Under the pieces are notes generated by a model, which saw only the letters and a list, made by a program, of their open reading frames with translations, was not told the origin of the DNA and did no database searches. From Synechococcus sp. JA-2-3B'a(2-13) (GTDB lineage Bacteria > Cyanobacteriota > Cyanobacteriia > Thermostichales > Thermostichaceae), in the NCBI RefSeq assembly GCF_000013225.1, contig NC_007776.1:1889001-1953000 (forward strand): DNA of 64,000 nt, given 5' to 3'. The position numbers and the translations under genes were made by a program. Below, piece by piece: positions 28,205 through 36,481 of the stretch; the stretch's first letter is position 1; each line of letters opens with the position of its first letter.

Positions 28205-29465
28205 CGCAGGAGCCCCGCACTGTACCCGTAGGGTCAGTGTCGGGAGGAATGCGGAAGTTATGATAGAACCATGACCCAAGTCCTGACTGTAGCTTGCAAA
28301 CTCAAGGTGTCCCAGTCCCAGGCCGCAAAGTTGGATGCGACAATGGATGCCTTTGTGCAGGCGTTGAACTGGGTCAACCAAAACACACCAGAAAAAGTAG
28401 TCAACGCAGTCAAACTCCAATCCCTTTGCTATTACCAGATTCGCGCTCGGTTTGGCTTGTCCAGTAATCTGGCCCAGCAGGTCTGCAGACGGGTGGCAGG
28501 CGCTCGCAAAGTGGCGAGACAGCGCAACCGTCCAGTTAAAGAGTTCAAGCGTAGGTTCGTTACCTACGATGCACGTATCTTCTCGTTTCGCGAGAAAGAC
28601 TGGACAGTGTCGCTTGCCACGGTTGATGGAAGAGAACGCTTTGAGCCAGCCATTGGCAACTACCAGAGGGGAATGCTGGCTGGCTCTAACCCCAAATCGG
28701 CCACCCTAGTCCAGCGCAAAGACGGCTCCTACTCCATCCAGATTTGTGTCGAGGCAGAGCCCCCCAAGCAACAGAACACCGACAAGGTGATTGGTGTTGA
28801 CCTGGGACGGCGAGACATTGCACATACCTCCGAAGGAGACAACTGGAATGGACAGCAGCTGAACAAAGTCCGAGATCACTACTGTCGGTTAAGAGCGTCT
28901 CTTCAGCGCAAGGCCAGTAAGGGCACCCGCAGTTGCAGGCGGCGATGCCGTCAACTGCTGCAACGGCTGTCTGGTAAGGAGAGACGCTTTCAAGCTTGGG
29001 TGAACCACAGTATCGCTAAGCGCATCGTTAAAGCAGCAAAATCTCTTTCTGCCTGCATTGCCATTGAGGACTTAAGCGGCATTCGAGAACGCACCAATCA
29101 ACACCCCCGCAGTCGTGAGGAGCGGCGGCGTAGCAATAGCTGGGCGTTCTACCAGCTGCGGCGGTTTATCGAATACAAGGCTGTGAGGGCGGGTGTCAAA
29201 GTGGTAGCTGTCCCTGCGGCCTATACCTCGCAGATCTGCCACAAGTGCCTGCATATTCATCCCGACTCCGCTCAATCCTATCGCAAGGGTAAGCAGTTCA
29301 AATGCGGGCACTGCGGTTGGGAAGGGGATGCGGATTTTAACGGTGCGAAGGTGATTGCGCTTTTGGGGGCTGCCGTAAACCAGCCTAGAGGTTCGTGGTT
29401 GGCTTGCCAACTGCAGGGCTACCGAAAGCCCGCCCTGTACTGCGAAGCAGTCAGGGTCGGGTAGT
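28205..29465 (+). mobile_element. IS200/IS605-like element carrying only tnpB
   Basis: Boundaries are approximate. At the left, 28218-28239 folds as CACTG-(bulged T)-ACCC-loop GTA-GGGT-CAGTG. At the right, 29433-29456 folds as CCCTG-(bulged T)-ACTGC-loop GAA-GCAGT-CAGGG. Both hairpins have one bulged T at the same place and both are followed by TCGGG. Such subterminal imperfect hairpins are what Y1 transposases (TnpA) recognise. No tnpA lies in the window, so movement would need one in trans. The right hairpin overlaps the end of tnpB, where the guide (omega/re) RNA is expected. The element sits between tRNA-Arg and msrP. Confidence 0.75.
28271..29464 (+). CDS. tnpB: TnpB, RNA-guided transposon nuclease (OrfB)
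   Basis: A 397-residue TnpB with an apparently intact RuvC-like centre: first Asp in IGVDLGRRDIA, Glu in IAIEDLSGIRE and last Asp in the GDADFNGAKVI motif. A zinc ribbon with two Cys pairs (CHKC and CGHC) lies between the second and third catalytic motifs. The N-terminal part is the helical recognition domain with an OrfB-type start. TnpB proteins are ancestors of Cas12 and cut DNA guided by a transposon-end RNA, which maintains the element at its donor site. The stop lies one base from that of the convergent msrP. Whether it is active is not known. Confidence 0.93.
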   Translation: MTQVLTVACKLKVSQSQAAKLDATMDAFVQALNWVNQNTPEKVVNAVKLQSLCYYQIRARFGLSSNLAQQVCRRVAGARKVARQRNRPVKEFKRRFVTYDARIFSFREKDWTVSLATVDGRERFEPAIGNYQRGMLAGSNPKSATLVQRKDGSYSIQICVEAEPPKQQNTDKVIGVDLGRRDIAHTSEGDNWNGQQLNKVRDHYCRLRASLQRKASKGTRSCRRRCRQLLQRLSGKERRFQAWVNHSIAKRIVKAAKSLSACIAIEDLSGIRERTNQHPRSREERRRSNSWAFYQLRRFIEYKAVRAGVKVVAVPAAYTSQICHKCLHIHPDSAQSYRKGKQFKCGHCGWEGDADFNGAKVIALLGAAVNQPRGSWLACQLQGYRKPALYCEAVRVG

Positions 29466-30422
29466 TTACCCATATAAGTGGGCAACATACTCTCCGTACC
29501 CGTTGTAGGGCAAGGTGGGAACGATTTGCCACTGGGAACGGGATCCGAAACCGATCAAGACTTCCTGCTCCTGTGACCAGCGGGGGTGGGGCACCCTAGG
29601 ATCCACATTGGCCTCAAATCCATACTCCTCAGGGGCGAGGGTATTCCAAAACGTGGAGGGTTGACGGGCCAAAAACTCGATTTTGACGATGGATTTTCCC
29701 CCTTTAAAGCCATACTTCCAGGGAACCACCATGCGAATTGGCGCTCCGTGCTGTTTGGGCAACGGCTTGCCATAAACGCCGAGGGCAAAAAAGGCCAACT
29801 CGTTAGCCATTTCCTCGATCCGCAACCCTTCCGTGTAGGGCCAAGGCAAGTTGGGGGGCCAGATTGGGCCAGGCATAATTTCCGGATCGTAAAAGGAAGT
29901 GAAGCGGACAAATCGAGCCGTCGGCAAAGGATCCACCCGTTCCAGCAACAGCCGCATCGGAAAGCCCAACCACGGCACCACCATCGCCCAGGCTTCCACA
30001 CAGCGAAAGCGATAGATGCGCTCTTCGAGGGGGAAGTTAAACAGATCTTCCAGGCCCAACCGCTGAGGATGCCGCACCAGCCCGGTAATCTCGACAGTCC
30101 AGGGATCCGTGGGCAAAGCCTGTGCAGCCCGCCAGACGCGCTTGCCGGAGCCAAACTCGTAAAAGTTGTTGTAACGAGTAGCTACAATCTCCTCGGTGAC
30201 GGGCCTGCCCACATCCGAAAAGTGGGGGTTGAGTGGGATCCCCGTCAGCTCTCGTTCTACCGAGGGAGCGGATCCCCTGCTGCCAAACCCAAAAATAGAA
30301 AAACTGGCTCCCACCCCAACGGATCCCAGTTGCGCTAGAAATTGCCGCCGGCTGAAAAACATCTCTTCTGGAGTGACCTGTGCCTCTCGTTGCCAGGGGC
30401 GAGGAACTCGGATCCCGAACAT
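29466..30422 (-). CDS. msrP: MsrP (YedY), molybdenum-cofactor methionine sulfoxide reductase catalytic subunit
   Basis: Periplasmic repair enzyme for oxidised methionine. A twin-arginine signal (SRRQFLAQLGSVGVGAS) is near residue 26. The sulfite-oxidase-fold core shows FRCVEAWAMVVPW with the molybdenum-ligating Cys, DPEIMPG, LPWPYTEGLR, NELAFFALGVYGKPLPKQHGAPIR and PWKYGFKGGKSI. The product is 318 residues and ends in YVAHLYG. The stop codon lies at the border of the tnpB element, so the last residues may have been cut or replaced by the insertion. No msrQ (YedZ) partner lies next to it. Confidence 0.92.
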   Translation of the reverse strand: MFGIRVPRPWQREAQVTPEEMFFSRRQFLAQLGSVGVGASFSIFGFGSRGSAPSVERELTGIPLNPHFSDVGRPVTEEIVATRYNNFYEFGSGKRVWRAAQALPTDPWTVEITGLVRHPQRLGLEDLFNFPLEERIYRFRCVEAWAMVVPWLGFPMRLLLERVDPLPTARFVRFTSFYDPEIMPGPIWPPNLPWPYTEGLRIEEMANELAFFALGVYGKPLPKQHGAPIRMVVPWKYGFKGGKSIVKIEFLARQPSTFWNTLAPEEYGFEANVDPRVPHPRWSQEQEVLIGFGSRSQWQIVPTLPYNGYGEYVAHLYG

Positions 30423-30540
30423 CCATCAGCCATCCTTTGATTCAGAGTCAGGGAAAAAGTCTGCCGCCCGAACTACTACATCCTAAATGAATTACTACAT
30501 CCTAAACGGATCTAAGCCGACATTCCCCGAGCTCGTTTCC

Positions 30541-30660
30541 AGCGCTGCCCCATGTGTAGTCATTTCAAATGTAGTCATTTCAAACAGCAATGAAACGATT
30601 TGTTATGTCTGTCCCTGGCTCCCCTCTCCTTTTGAGAGAGGGGTTGGGGGTGAGGGAAAC
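30541..30660. repeat. intergenic repeat region related to the MITE-like family
   Basis: The 15-base unit TGTAGTCATTTCAAA occurs twice in tandem (30555-30569 and 30570-30584). AATGAAAC and, further on, AGCTCCC-like text then follow, as in the elements at 38154 and 47222. At 30621-30643 the hairpin CCCCTCTC/GAGAGGGG is followed by a GGTTGGGGGTGAGG-type stretch that is common in cyanobacterial intergenic repeats. I could not find the opposite terminal repeat, so this copy looks partial. No gene is supported in 30423-30746. Confidence 0.55.
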
Positions 30661-30746
30661 CCTGCAGGCTGGGATGATCGGTGACGAAATCACGGTATAG
30701 CCGTGTTGGCTGAGTCCGTGCTGCTGGAAAAAAGTGTGGGGATCAG

Positions 30747-31166
30747 CTAAGGACTTGAGCTGGGCTCCGGCAAAACGTAGATGGACTCCACTTGCCGCCC
30801 TGCCGATGGCACTGCCTGGATGGTGCCCTTGTCGATGTGGTAAATGACTTTCTCCGCTTGCAACTGATTCTCCCCTTGGTTGATGATGACCTGGCCCTCC
30901 AGCTCAATGCGTTGCTCCTGGCTGTAATACACAGCTCTTTGGGCGCGGGCCGTAAGCCGCTCGGCAGGAAAACTGAGGGTGACATTGCCAATGGCCGTAA
31001 AAACCCCTGTGTTGGCGTTGGCCTCCTGCACATCGGCGCTGATGCTGATGGCACGGGGATTCTGACCCCAAGCCGGGATTCCAAGGGCCAGCACCACACC
31101 CACAGCCCAGCCCAGCGTCCCTAGCCGCTGCCAACCCTTCCGGTCAAACGCCATCTCCAAAGCCAT
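30747..31166 (-). CDS. LptA/OstA-like periplasmic protein
   Basis: A 139-residue protein with a signal peptide (hydrophobic 17-33, cleavage near AWG/QNP) and a short beta-jellyroll of the OstA/LptA type: ISISADVQEANANTGVFTAIGNVTLSFP, LTARAQRAVYYSQEQRIELEGQVIINQG and LQAEKVIYHIDKGTIQA. LptA homologues bridge lipopolysaccharide from inner to outer membrane. A similar role in outer-membrane lipid transport is inferred. The gene lies downstream of gvpJ on the same strand with a 74-base gap, so it may or may not share the gvp transcript. Confidence 0.82.
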   Translation of the reverse strand: MALEMAFDRKGWQRLGTLGWAVGVVLALGIPAWGQNPRAISISADVQEANANTGVFTAIGNVTLSFPAERLTARAQRAVYYSQEQRIELEGQVIINQGENQLQAEKVIYHIDKGTIQAVPSAGRQVESIYVLPEPSSSP

Positions 31167-31240
31167 GCCCCATCACCCCGTCAAACCACCCCAGCAGCCA
31201 GTCTAGCCCGTCAATCCAGGTCACAATGGCGGGGGGCAGC

Positions 31241-31585
31241 CTATGGGTCCGTTCCCTTTCCCCCCTGGGGCAGAGCTTGGGCAAGCTGTCTTTCCAATTC
31301 GGCAACGCGCTGCATGAGCTGTCGGTTGGCTTCCAGCAGCTCCCGCGCCTGGCTGTTGAGATAGGGATCCGACTCCCACCAATTGATGCCGATCTCCTTG
31401 GCCTTATCCACCGAAGAAATCAGCAGGCGAATGCGCACATTCAGCAACTCCACATTGCCCACCGAAACGGTGATGTCTCCGGCGATCACAATGCCCTTGT
31501 CCAGCACCCGCTCCAACACATCGGCCAGCGAGGAGCCGTGAGTAGCCGTGGTCAAGGGTTGAGAGCTAATCGGCACAGAGTTCAT
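31241..31585 (-). CDS. gvpJ: gas vesicle protein GvpJ (GvpA-like)
   Basis: Minor gas vesicle protein with the GvpA core (SLADVLERVLDKGIVIAGDITVSVGNVELLNVRIRLLISSVDKAKEIG) followed by a C-terminal coiled coil (LLEANRQLMQRVAELERQL) missing from GvpA. The coiled-coil extension and the Trp-rich linker GINWWESDPYL separate it from GvpA. The start is set at the ATG at 31585; nine more codons are open upstream. It is the last gvp gene of the cluster and starts 32 bases after the gvpN stop. Confidence 0.88.
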   Translation of the reverse strand: MNSVPISSQPLTTATHGSSLADVLERVLDKGIVIAGDITVSVGNVELLNVRIRLLISSVDKAKEIGINWWESDPYLNSQARELLEANRQLMQRVAELERQLAQALPQGGKGTDP

Positions 31586-31617
31586 CGACCTCCAAAGTGT
31601 ACCAACAGGCAAAAGAC

Positions 31618-32502
31618 TCAGCCAGGCAGTTGGTCTAGCAGATAATTCAGCAGCTGGGATCCCTCTTCATAGCGCTTGCCAGCCCGGGGCAACAGCACAT
31701 CCGCACACAAAGCGCGAAAATCGGCATTCTCTTTGCTAACTGCCAGCTCATGTTCCTTGACAATGCGCCCGATCATCAAACAACTGCGCAGGCTGGGGTG
31801 GCGCGTCAGATCCAACTTGCGGCGAAAAGCCCGCACAATGTGGACGATCTTGAGGGCGTCGGGGCCGGATAAGCCTATTCGCGAGGTGAGAATCTCCTTT
31901 TCGGTCTCGATGTCCGGCTCCCCCATATCGATGGTGATCATCCGATCCAGCAGCGCATCTTGGGCCCTGTGAACCCCGGTATATTCCTCCGGGTTAGAGG
32001 TAAAAATGGCCCGGAACTGGGGATGCACCCGCAGATATTCCGAGCGGTTGCTGTCCGGCGGCAACACCAGCAGCCTCTCCTCCAAGGCACTCAGGAGAGC
32101 ATTGTTGGCCTCAGGGCGGGAGCGATTGAACTCGTCGTAGATGAGGGTAAACCCCTCTCGGCAAGCCAAGGTGAGGCGGGCATCCACCCAGCGCTGCTGC
32201 ACATCCTCCTCCGTCTTCACCACCGAGTGAATGAAGTTGTCCACCACCCGCCGATGGGTAAAACCGGTGCGCCCCCCGATGAGGTCGGAAGAATCGAAGC
32301 GGTCATCCCCGTAGATCAGCATGATGGGGCGGCCCAGCAGGCTGGCCAGATGCATCGCCAAAGTGGTTTTGCCCGTACCCGAAGGCCCCCGCAAATGCAC
32401 CGCAAAGCCCGATTGCAAATAGCGCAAAGCGCGGCGGGTAATCCGCTCAATGTAGGGGGTGTTCACGAACTGGCGGGGACGCGCCTGCAGAACTGTGGCC
32501 AT
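31618..32502 (-). CDS. gvpN: gas vesicle ATPase GvpN
   Basis: AAA+ MoxR-like ATPase needed for gas vesicle growth. Walker A is RGPSGTGKTTLA, Walker B is TLIYDEFNRSRPEANNALL, and IFTSNPEEYTGVH is the sensor region. The product is 294 residues, the family norm. The ATG at 32502 gives the usual N-terminus (ATVLQARPRQFVNTPYI). It is transcribed after gvpA and gvpC. Confidence 0.95.
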   Translation of the reverse strand: MATVLQARPRQFVNTPYIERITRRALRYLQSGFAVHLRGPSGTGKTTLAMHLASLLGRPIMLIYGDDRFDSSDLIGGRTGFTHRRVVDNFIHSVVKTEEDVQQRWVDARLTLACREGFTLIYDEFNRSRPEANNALLSALEERLLVLPPDSNRSEYLRVHPQFRAIFTSNPEEYTGVHRAQDALLDRMITIDMGEPDIETEKEILTSRIGLSGPDALKIVHIVRAFRRKLDLTRHPSLRSCLMIGRIVKEHELAVSKENADFRALCADVLLPRAGKRYEEGSQLLNYLLDQLPG

Positions 32503-32581
32503 AGAGATACCCAACCTCTTTGCTGCCCTGGACTCTTTTGCCTTGACTATAGCTCGGATGTTCTTCCTGCGCTCTGTTCAA

Positions 32582-33598
32582 CTAAACTGCGACCGTCCCC
32601 GACACCATGCGCCGCAGCGTAGCCAAGATTTCCGAGGGATCCAACCCCAGATCCACCGCGCCGCGGGCCAACAAATCCCGCACCCGTTCCCGATCCCCAA
32701 TTACCTGCAGCAGGGTCAAGTTGGGATCCTGCGCTTGTAGATCACTCACATACTTGTTGACATAGTCAAGGATGGGATCCACCTGTTTCTCAACAGTAGG
32801 CGGAACTTCAGGGGGTTCGAGCGTTGTCAAACCCCCTGGGGGTTGGGAAACAGAGACCGGGGCGGACGGCTCCACCGGGGTTTGACCTTCGGCTACAGGC
32901 GTTGAGTCGGAAGCAGTCTCACCGGCAGTCGCAACGGCACTGTTAGAGCTTGCACTGGAAGTGGAGACTTCAGGTTCTGGGATGAGGTCAGGGATCCCAT
33001 TGCCCCACACCTGCTTATGCAACTCCGCCCGGAAAGTGGCCAGGGATCTCCGTAGGGCCTGGGCCTGGGCTTGCTGTTCCTGAGCCATCTGAGCCAGCTC
33101 CTGTCGAGCCATTTGCCGGAGAGCCTGTACCCACTGCCGCAAATCGGCGCAAAAAGACTGCCGCGCTTGCTGAGTTTTGTCGGCCATCGCCTGCCGAGCC
33201 TGCGTATAGGTGCTCAGCAAATGCTCCACAGCCGCAGTCAAGTTAGCCCGGAAAGCCTGCAATTGCTGCCGGCTGACTTCCAATTGAGCAGCTCGTTCCT
33301 GCTCCAGGCGAGCCAGACTCTCTGCCACCGACTTGGCCCGCTGAGCCGCCGCTTCCGAACGGGAGCATTCGTCCAGGGATCGCCTCACAGCCCGCTCCTG
33401 CCTCAGTTTCTGCAATTGGCTGCGGGTTTGCTCCGTCTGGTGCCGTATTGCTTCTTGTCGTTGCTGGCGGCGCTGCCCCAGCTCAACCATCAGGGCTTGG
33501 TGCTGCTCTAGGCGCTGCTGCCGGGATCGGCTTAACAAACTTCGGTTTTGAGTCACCCGCCGGCTGCGAGCTATGGCCCATTGTTCCTGCAAACTCAT
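32582..33598 (-). CDS. gvpC: gas vesicle outer-rib protein GvpC with an added C-terminal domain
   Basis: The N-terminal ~195 residues form a long Gln/Arg/Glu/Ala-rich helix. The motif FRANL recurs as FCADL exactly 33 residues later, the period of classical GvpC repeats, and again as FRAEL 40 residues on. A Ser/Thr/Pro-rich linker of about 75 residues then leads to a compact C-terminal domain of ~60 residues (from ILDYVNKYVSD to ATLRRM) that I do not know from typical GvpC. GvpC coats and stiffens the GvpA shell. Position between gvpA and gvpN supports the call. The ATG at 33598 starts MSLQEQWAIARS, a GvpC-like beginning. Confidence 0.85.
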   Translation of the reverse strand: MSLQEQWAIARSRRVTQNRSLLSRSRQQRLEQHQALMVELGQRRQQRQEAIRHQTEQTRSQLQKLRQERAVRRSLDECSRSEAAAQRAKSVAESLARLEQERAAQLEVSRQQLQAFRANLTAAVEHLLSTYTQARQAMADKTQQARQSFCADLRQWVQALRQMARQELAQMAQEQQAQAQALRRSLATFRAELHKQVWGNGIPDLIPEPEVSTSSASSNSAVATAGETASDSTPVAEGQTPVEPSAPVSVSQPPGGLTTLEPPEVPPTVEKQVDPILDYVNKYVSDLQAQDPNLTLLQVIGDRERVRDLLARGAVDLGLDPSEILATLRRMVSGTVAV

Positions 33599-33887
33599 GA
33601 TCTCCAATCCCTCACGTCGTTTTCAATGCTTGGGTGGATACAGCTTCTCTGCCTGTTCCCAACTGGATGGCACTGCCAACCTGTAGCTCAGTGCGGCTGC
33701 AAGACTCAATCCTCGAACAAAACCCGCAGAAGCAAGGCAGAGACCGGCGGTGGATCCCTGCCTCGCTTTCCGACGGCTAGCTTCCTACGCCTCCGCCCAG
33801 AGAGCATAACTCATCCAACCATTGCGATGCTCAAGGCGAGAGGGTTGTGGGCACTTTCCTTGGTTGAGTGATTTTGGTTAGGCAGAT

Positions 33888-34106
33888 TTAGACGGCAGGA
33901 GCAGCAGCAGTAGCCGTCAGACCCACAGCCTCAGCGTACTTCAGGTAGGTTTCCACGGAAGCCACAACGACGCGGGCTTCAATGGCCAACAGCTCGATCC
34001 CAACCAAAGAAACCCGCACCCAGGCATCGACCACGATACCTTTGTCCAAGATGCGATCGATCACTTCGGCCAAGCTGGACGAGGAGTTCACTTTCTCTAC
34101 TGCCAT
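33888..34106 (-). CDS. gvpA: major gas vesicle structural protein GvpA
   Basis: The 72-residue protein has the highly conserved GvpA body ([53 protein letters not shown]). It forms the ribbed wall of gas vesicles. The ATG is preceded by AGGAGAG. The reading frame stays open about 200 codons upstream, but that extension lies over the hfq gene and lacks any GvpA relation. It is the first gene of the cluster. The 289 bases between gvpA and gvpC hold no gene. Confidence 0.96.
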   Translation of the reverse strand: MAVEKVNSSSSLAEVIDRILDKGIVVDAWVRVSLVGIELLAIEARVVVASVETYLKYAEAVGLTATAAAPAV

Positions 34107-34512
34107 AACGATCTCTCCTGCACTGATACTGCTGATACTGATGAGGGTTGAAAAGGACAGACAACTCGGCGGCAAAATGGCATGTAGAAGGGATCCCAGC
34201 TGAGGATTCACCTTCCCTAGGGCGACAGCCGCACCCTCTATCACCCTAGCCCTATTGTGCTGGCTTTTTTCGGGGAGAACACCCGTAGATTCGCTTAAAA
34301 AAGACGGCGAACTCGAAAGGTTTACCGCTTTTCTAAGCGCCATCCCCCCTACATAGTACTCGCCAGCAGAAAAAATGGGCAAAGATGAGGGCGAGTTTTG
34401 AGCCCAAGTTGTGGAAGTGTGGTGGAGGGGCAGTGGGAAGCGGCAGGGATCCCCTATACTGGGGGCAGTGGGCTTGCTGACATACCGTTTCTCGCTGGCT
34501 GATAGGGCTGTC
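34107..34512. promoter_or_regulatory. divergent control region between gvpA and hfq
   Basis: About 400 bases separate the two divergent starts and must hold the gvpA promoter (minus strand) and the hfq promoter (plus strand). I cannot assign boxes with confidence. Two GGGATCCC-type octamers lie in it. No reading frame is convincing. Confidence 0.4.
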
Positions 34513-34731
34513 GTGACCGATTTCAACACCGGGATCCCGAGCGTGCGTCGCCTGCAGAAGGTCATCAAGGATCGGGAAACCCTCGAGGTCAAACTCAATA
34601 CCGGAGATGTCTTCGTCGGCCAGTTGCGCTGGCAGGATCCCGATTGCCTCTGTTTAGCCGATGCCGAGGGGCGGGAGTCGCTGCTGTGGCGGTCTGCCAT
34701 TGCTTTCATCAAGGTCAGGCCTCAGTCTTAA
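34513..34731 (+). CDS. hfq: Hfq, cyanobacterial type
   Basis: Sm-like RNA-binding protein. In cyanobacteria Hfq is a short divergent form that interacts with the pilus motor base and affects motility. Residues 1-72 match its pattern: [43 protein letters not shown] then [14 protein letters not shown]. The frame is open upstream to 34411, but family length (about 70 residues) supports the GTG at 34513. It is divergent from gvpA. Confidence 0.85.
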   Translation: MTDFNTGIPSVRRLQKVIKDRETLEVKLNTGDVFVGQLRWQDPDCLCLADAEGRESLLWRSAIAFIKVRPQS

Positions 34732-35054
34732 GTACTGCTCCGGATCCCTGTACAGCTCTTCTTCCCAATTTTTGAATAAATCTTTACAACAACTCAGGGC
34801 TTTTCTGTCTCCCTCTGAGGGCAGTTTTCTCCAGTTGACCCACTCCTGCTGGGTTTTTGGAGTGGTTGACTACCCTGCCGTCGCCCTGAGTCTATCCCAA
34901 AGCCGTCCCCCATTGCTCCGCAACGCTGTTGCAACTGCGTCAGCGGGCCGTAGGCCTTGAGGACGAGGCTTTAGACCCAGTTTTTTGGTAAAAATGCCAA
35001 TTAAGAAGGGTATGATAAGGAGTGTTAAAAAATCTGATCTCTCCTCACCCAACC
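34732..35054 (+). other. intergenic region before the V4R operon
   Basis: It carries the second copy of the 35-bp repeat (34961-34995) and, 15 bases further on, a good -10 box TATGAT (35011-35016) that may drive the operon. The downstream GGAG at 35019-35022 is too far from the ATG to be its ribosome binding site. No reading frame is supported. Confidence 0.5.
34961..34995 (+). repeat. 35-bp dispersed repeat, copy 2 (upstream of the V4R operon)
   Basis: It has the same core and end as the copy at 11016-11050: GGACGAGGCTTTAG, then TTTTTTGGTAAAAAT. It ends 59 bases before the first V4R start codon, in the same orientation relative to the gene as the thiE copy. Confidence 0.7.
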
Positions 35055-35738
35055 ATGACGACTGCCCCCATTGAGATACCTCTTCAGCCTGCCGCCCAAC
35101 GGCATAACCACTACAGCCGCGAAGACTTTTTCCGCTTTAATCTCTCCCAGGGATCCCTTGTGGACTGGACGGGCGCCCGCAATGTCTTGGTGAGCGAAGA
35201 CTTTATTCTGGGCTTGCAGCAGGGCCTGGAAGAAGAAGTGGGAGATGCCTCAGCTTCTCTGATGTACACCATTGGCCGAGAGTGGGGACGCAACGATGCT
35301 GTCCATTTTTCCCGCTGGTTTGAGGAGGAATATCGGCGCCACCCCAAGCAGAGTAATCTCATGTTTCTCTTGGAAACCTGGTGGTGGCCTCTGACCTCGC
35401 AAGGATGGGGGCGCTGGGAGGTAGAAACCGAGAGTCGGCGGCAAGGGTTTATTTTCATCAACCTCTTTGACTCCGCCGTGGCCCGCACCCTGGGGGATGT
35501 GGGCAAACCTGTCTGTCATCTTTACGCCGGATTGTTTGCCGGCTTTTTTAGCACCATGGTGGAACGGCAGCTCAACTGCATCGAGATCCAGTGCTATTCT
35601 ATGGGGGAAAGCTACTGCAAGTTTTTGCTCGGCAGCAAAGATCGCATTGATGCGGCTGCCTTCTGGCTGAACGAAGGGGCCAGTGCTGGTGAAATTGCCC
35701 AAAAATTGCGTTCAGGTCAGGGAGTAGCTAAGGCATGA
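35055..35738 (+). CDS. V4R-domain protein 1 (Slr0144-like)
   Basis: A 227-residue soluble protein with a C-terminal V4R (4-vinyl-reductase-like) domain: SLMYTIGREWGRNDAV, then VCHLYAGLFAGFFSTMVERQLNCIEIQCYSMGESYCKFLLGSKDRID. V4R domains are predicted to bind small hydrophobic or tetrapyrrole-like ligands. Gene order V4R - small - all-helical - V4R matches Synechocystis slr0144-slr0147, part of an operon reported to aid photosystem II assembly. The ATG at 35055 is the likely start. Its stop overlaps the next start (ATGA), so translation is coupled. Confidence 0.82.
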   Translation: MTTAPIEIPLQPAAQRHNHYSREDFFRFNLSQGSLVDWTGARNVLVSEDFILGLQQGLEEEVGDASASLMYTIGREWGRNDAVHFSRWFEEEYRRHPKQSNLMFLLETWWWPLTSQGWGRWEVETESRRQGFIFINLFDSAVARTLGDVGKPVCHLYAGLFAGFFSTMVERQLNCIEIQCYSMGESYCKFLLGSKDRIDAAAFWLNEGASAGEIAQKLRSGQGVAKA

Positions 35739-35986
35739 CCTGGAAGATTACTTTAGAGGATTCGGTGCAGAGCTTTTTTGCCCGTCTAAATTGGGATAAC
35801 CGCCCCCTACAGATGCGCTCTCTGCCAATGCCTTTTCTGCAAGTGCAGGAGCATTTTGGCTCCATTCCCTGGGCCGGGGATCCCCTGAGTTTGGCTGCGC
35901 ATTCTCTGGGATCCCTGTCGGCAGCACCAGAACCCGAGCCGGCAGAAGAACAGATCACCTTGGCAGATCTGTTCAGCTTGTTTTGA
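35735..35986 (+). CDS. small operon protein (Slr0145-position)
   Basis: An 83-residue product that starts in a 4-base overlap with the preceding V4R gene. It opens with a short conserved-looking section (TLEDSVQSFFARLNWDNRP, then MPFLQVQEHFGSIPWAG), followed by a Pro/Glu-rich linker and an acidic amphipathic end (ITLADLFSLF). No known domain. Operon position suggests it works with the V4R proteins in photosystem assembly (inference). Confidence 0.75.
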   Translation: MTWKITLEDSVQSFFARLNWDNRPLQMRSLPMPFLQVQEHFGSIPWAGDPLSLAAHSLGSLSAAPEPEPAEEQITLADLFSLF

Positions 35987-36022
35987 GTCTCCTAGCACCC
36001 ACTGACATCCGGAAGAAGCGAG

Positions 36023-36481
36023 ATGGTAAGCCCCTTGGAGCAGATGCTGATCGAGTCGGAAGCCCGCTACCTCAAGCCAGAGGAGCTGGAGCATCTGAAG
36101 GCCTATGTTCTCGGCTGGCCAAAACGACAACATGTGTACCGAGTTTTGCGGGAACGGGAGAGCCAGGTGGTGAGTAAAACCCTAGATGCCCTGCAAAAGG
36201 AGATGCCCGACCTTTCTCCCCAAGTGTTGGATCTGTGCCGGCGACACCTGCTGTTGCTGCTGCGTCACAGCGCTATGGCCATGTTGCTGCAGGACGAAAA
36301 CCTCCTGAAAGAGCGGCTGCTCGAGTGGATGGAGGAAGAGGTGCGCCTGTACGGGCTGCAGAGGGTTTATGAGGTTGCCTATCGGATTTTCCAGCAAGAG
36401 CTGAGAGACCATTTGGCTCCTGGAGAGTTGGAGTTTATCCGCCCTTTGATCACCCAGGTACAGGTGGCCTTGCTGTTTTAG
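36023..36481 (+). CDS. all-helical operon protein (Slr0146-position)
   Basis: A 152-residue, all-helical soluble protein (ESEARYLKPEELEHLKAYVLG; CRRHLLLLLRHSAMAMLLQDE; LREHLE-type helices to the end). The helix pattern and the CRRHLLLLLRHSAMAML stretch remind me of the phycobiliprotein/globin fold (CRDLxxxLR xxxYA), but no chromophore Cys in the usual place is certain. It lies 36 bases after the 83-residue gene. The function is unknown; a bilin- or chlorophyll-related scaffold is speculative. Confidence 0.72.
   Translation: MVSPLEQMLIESEARYLKPEELEHLKAYVLGWPKRQHVYRVLRERESQVVSKTLDALQKEMPDLSPQVLDLCRRHLLLLLRHSAMAMLLQDENLLKERLLEWMEEEVRLYGLQRVYEVAYRIFQQELRDHLAPGELEFIRPLITQVQVALLF

Noticed and set aside
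34107-34712. Upstream extension of the gvpA reading frame to 274 codons on the minus strand
   Set aside because: It overlaps hfq on the other strand, has a Ser/Thr/Arg-rich chance composition, and the ATG at 34106 has a good AGGAG and gives the exact GvpA length.
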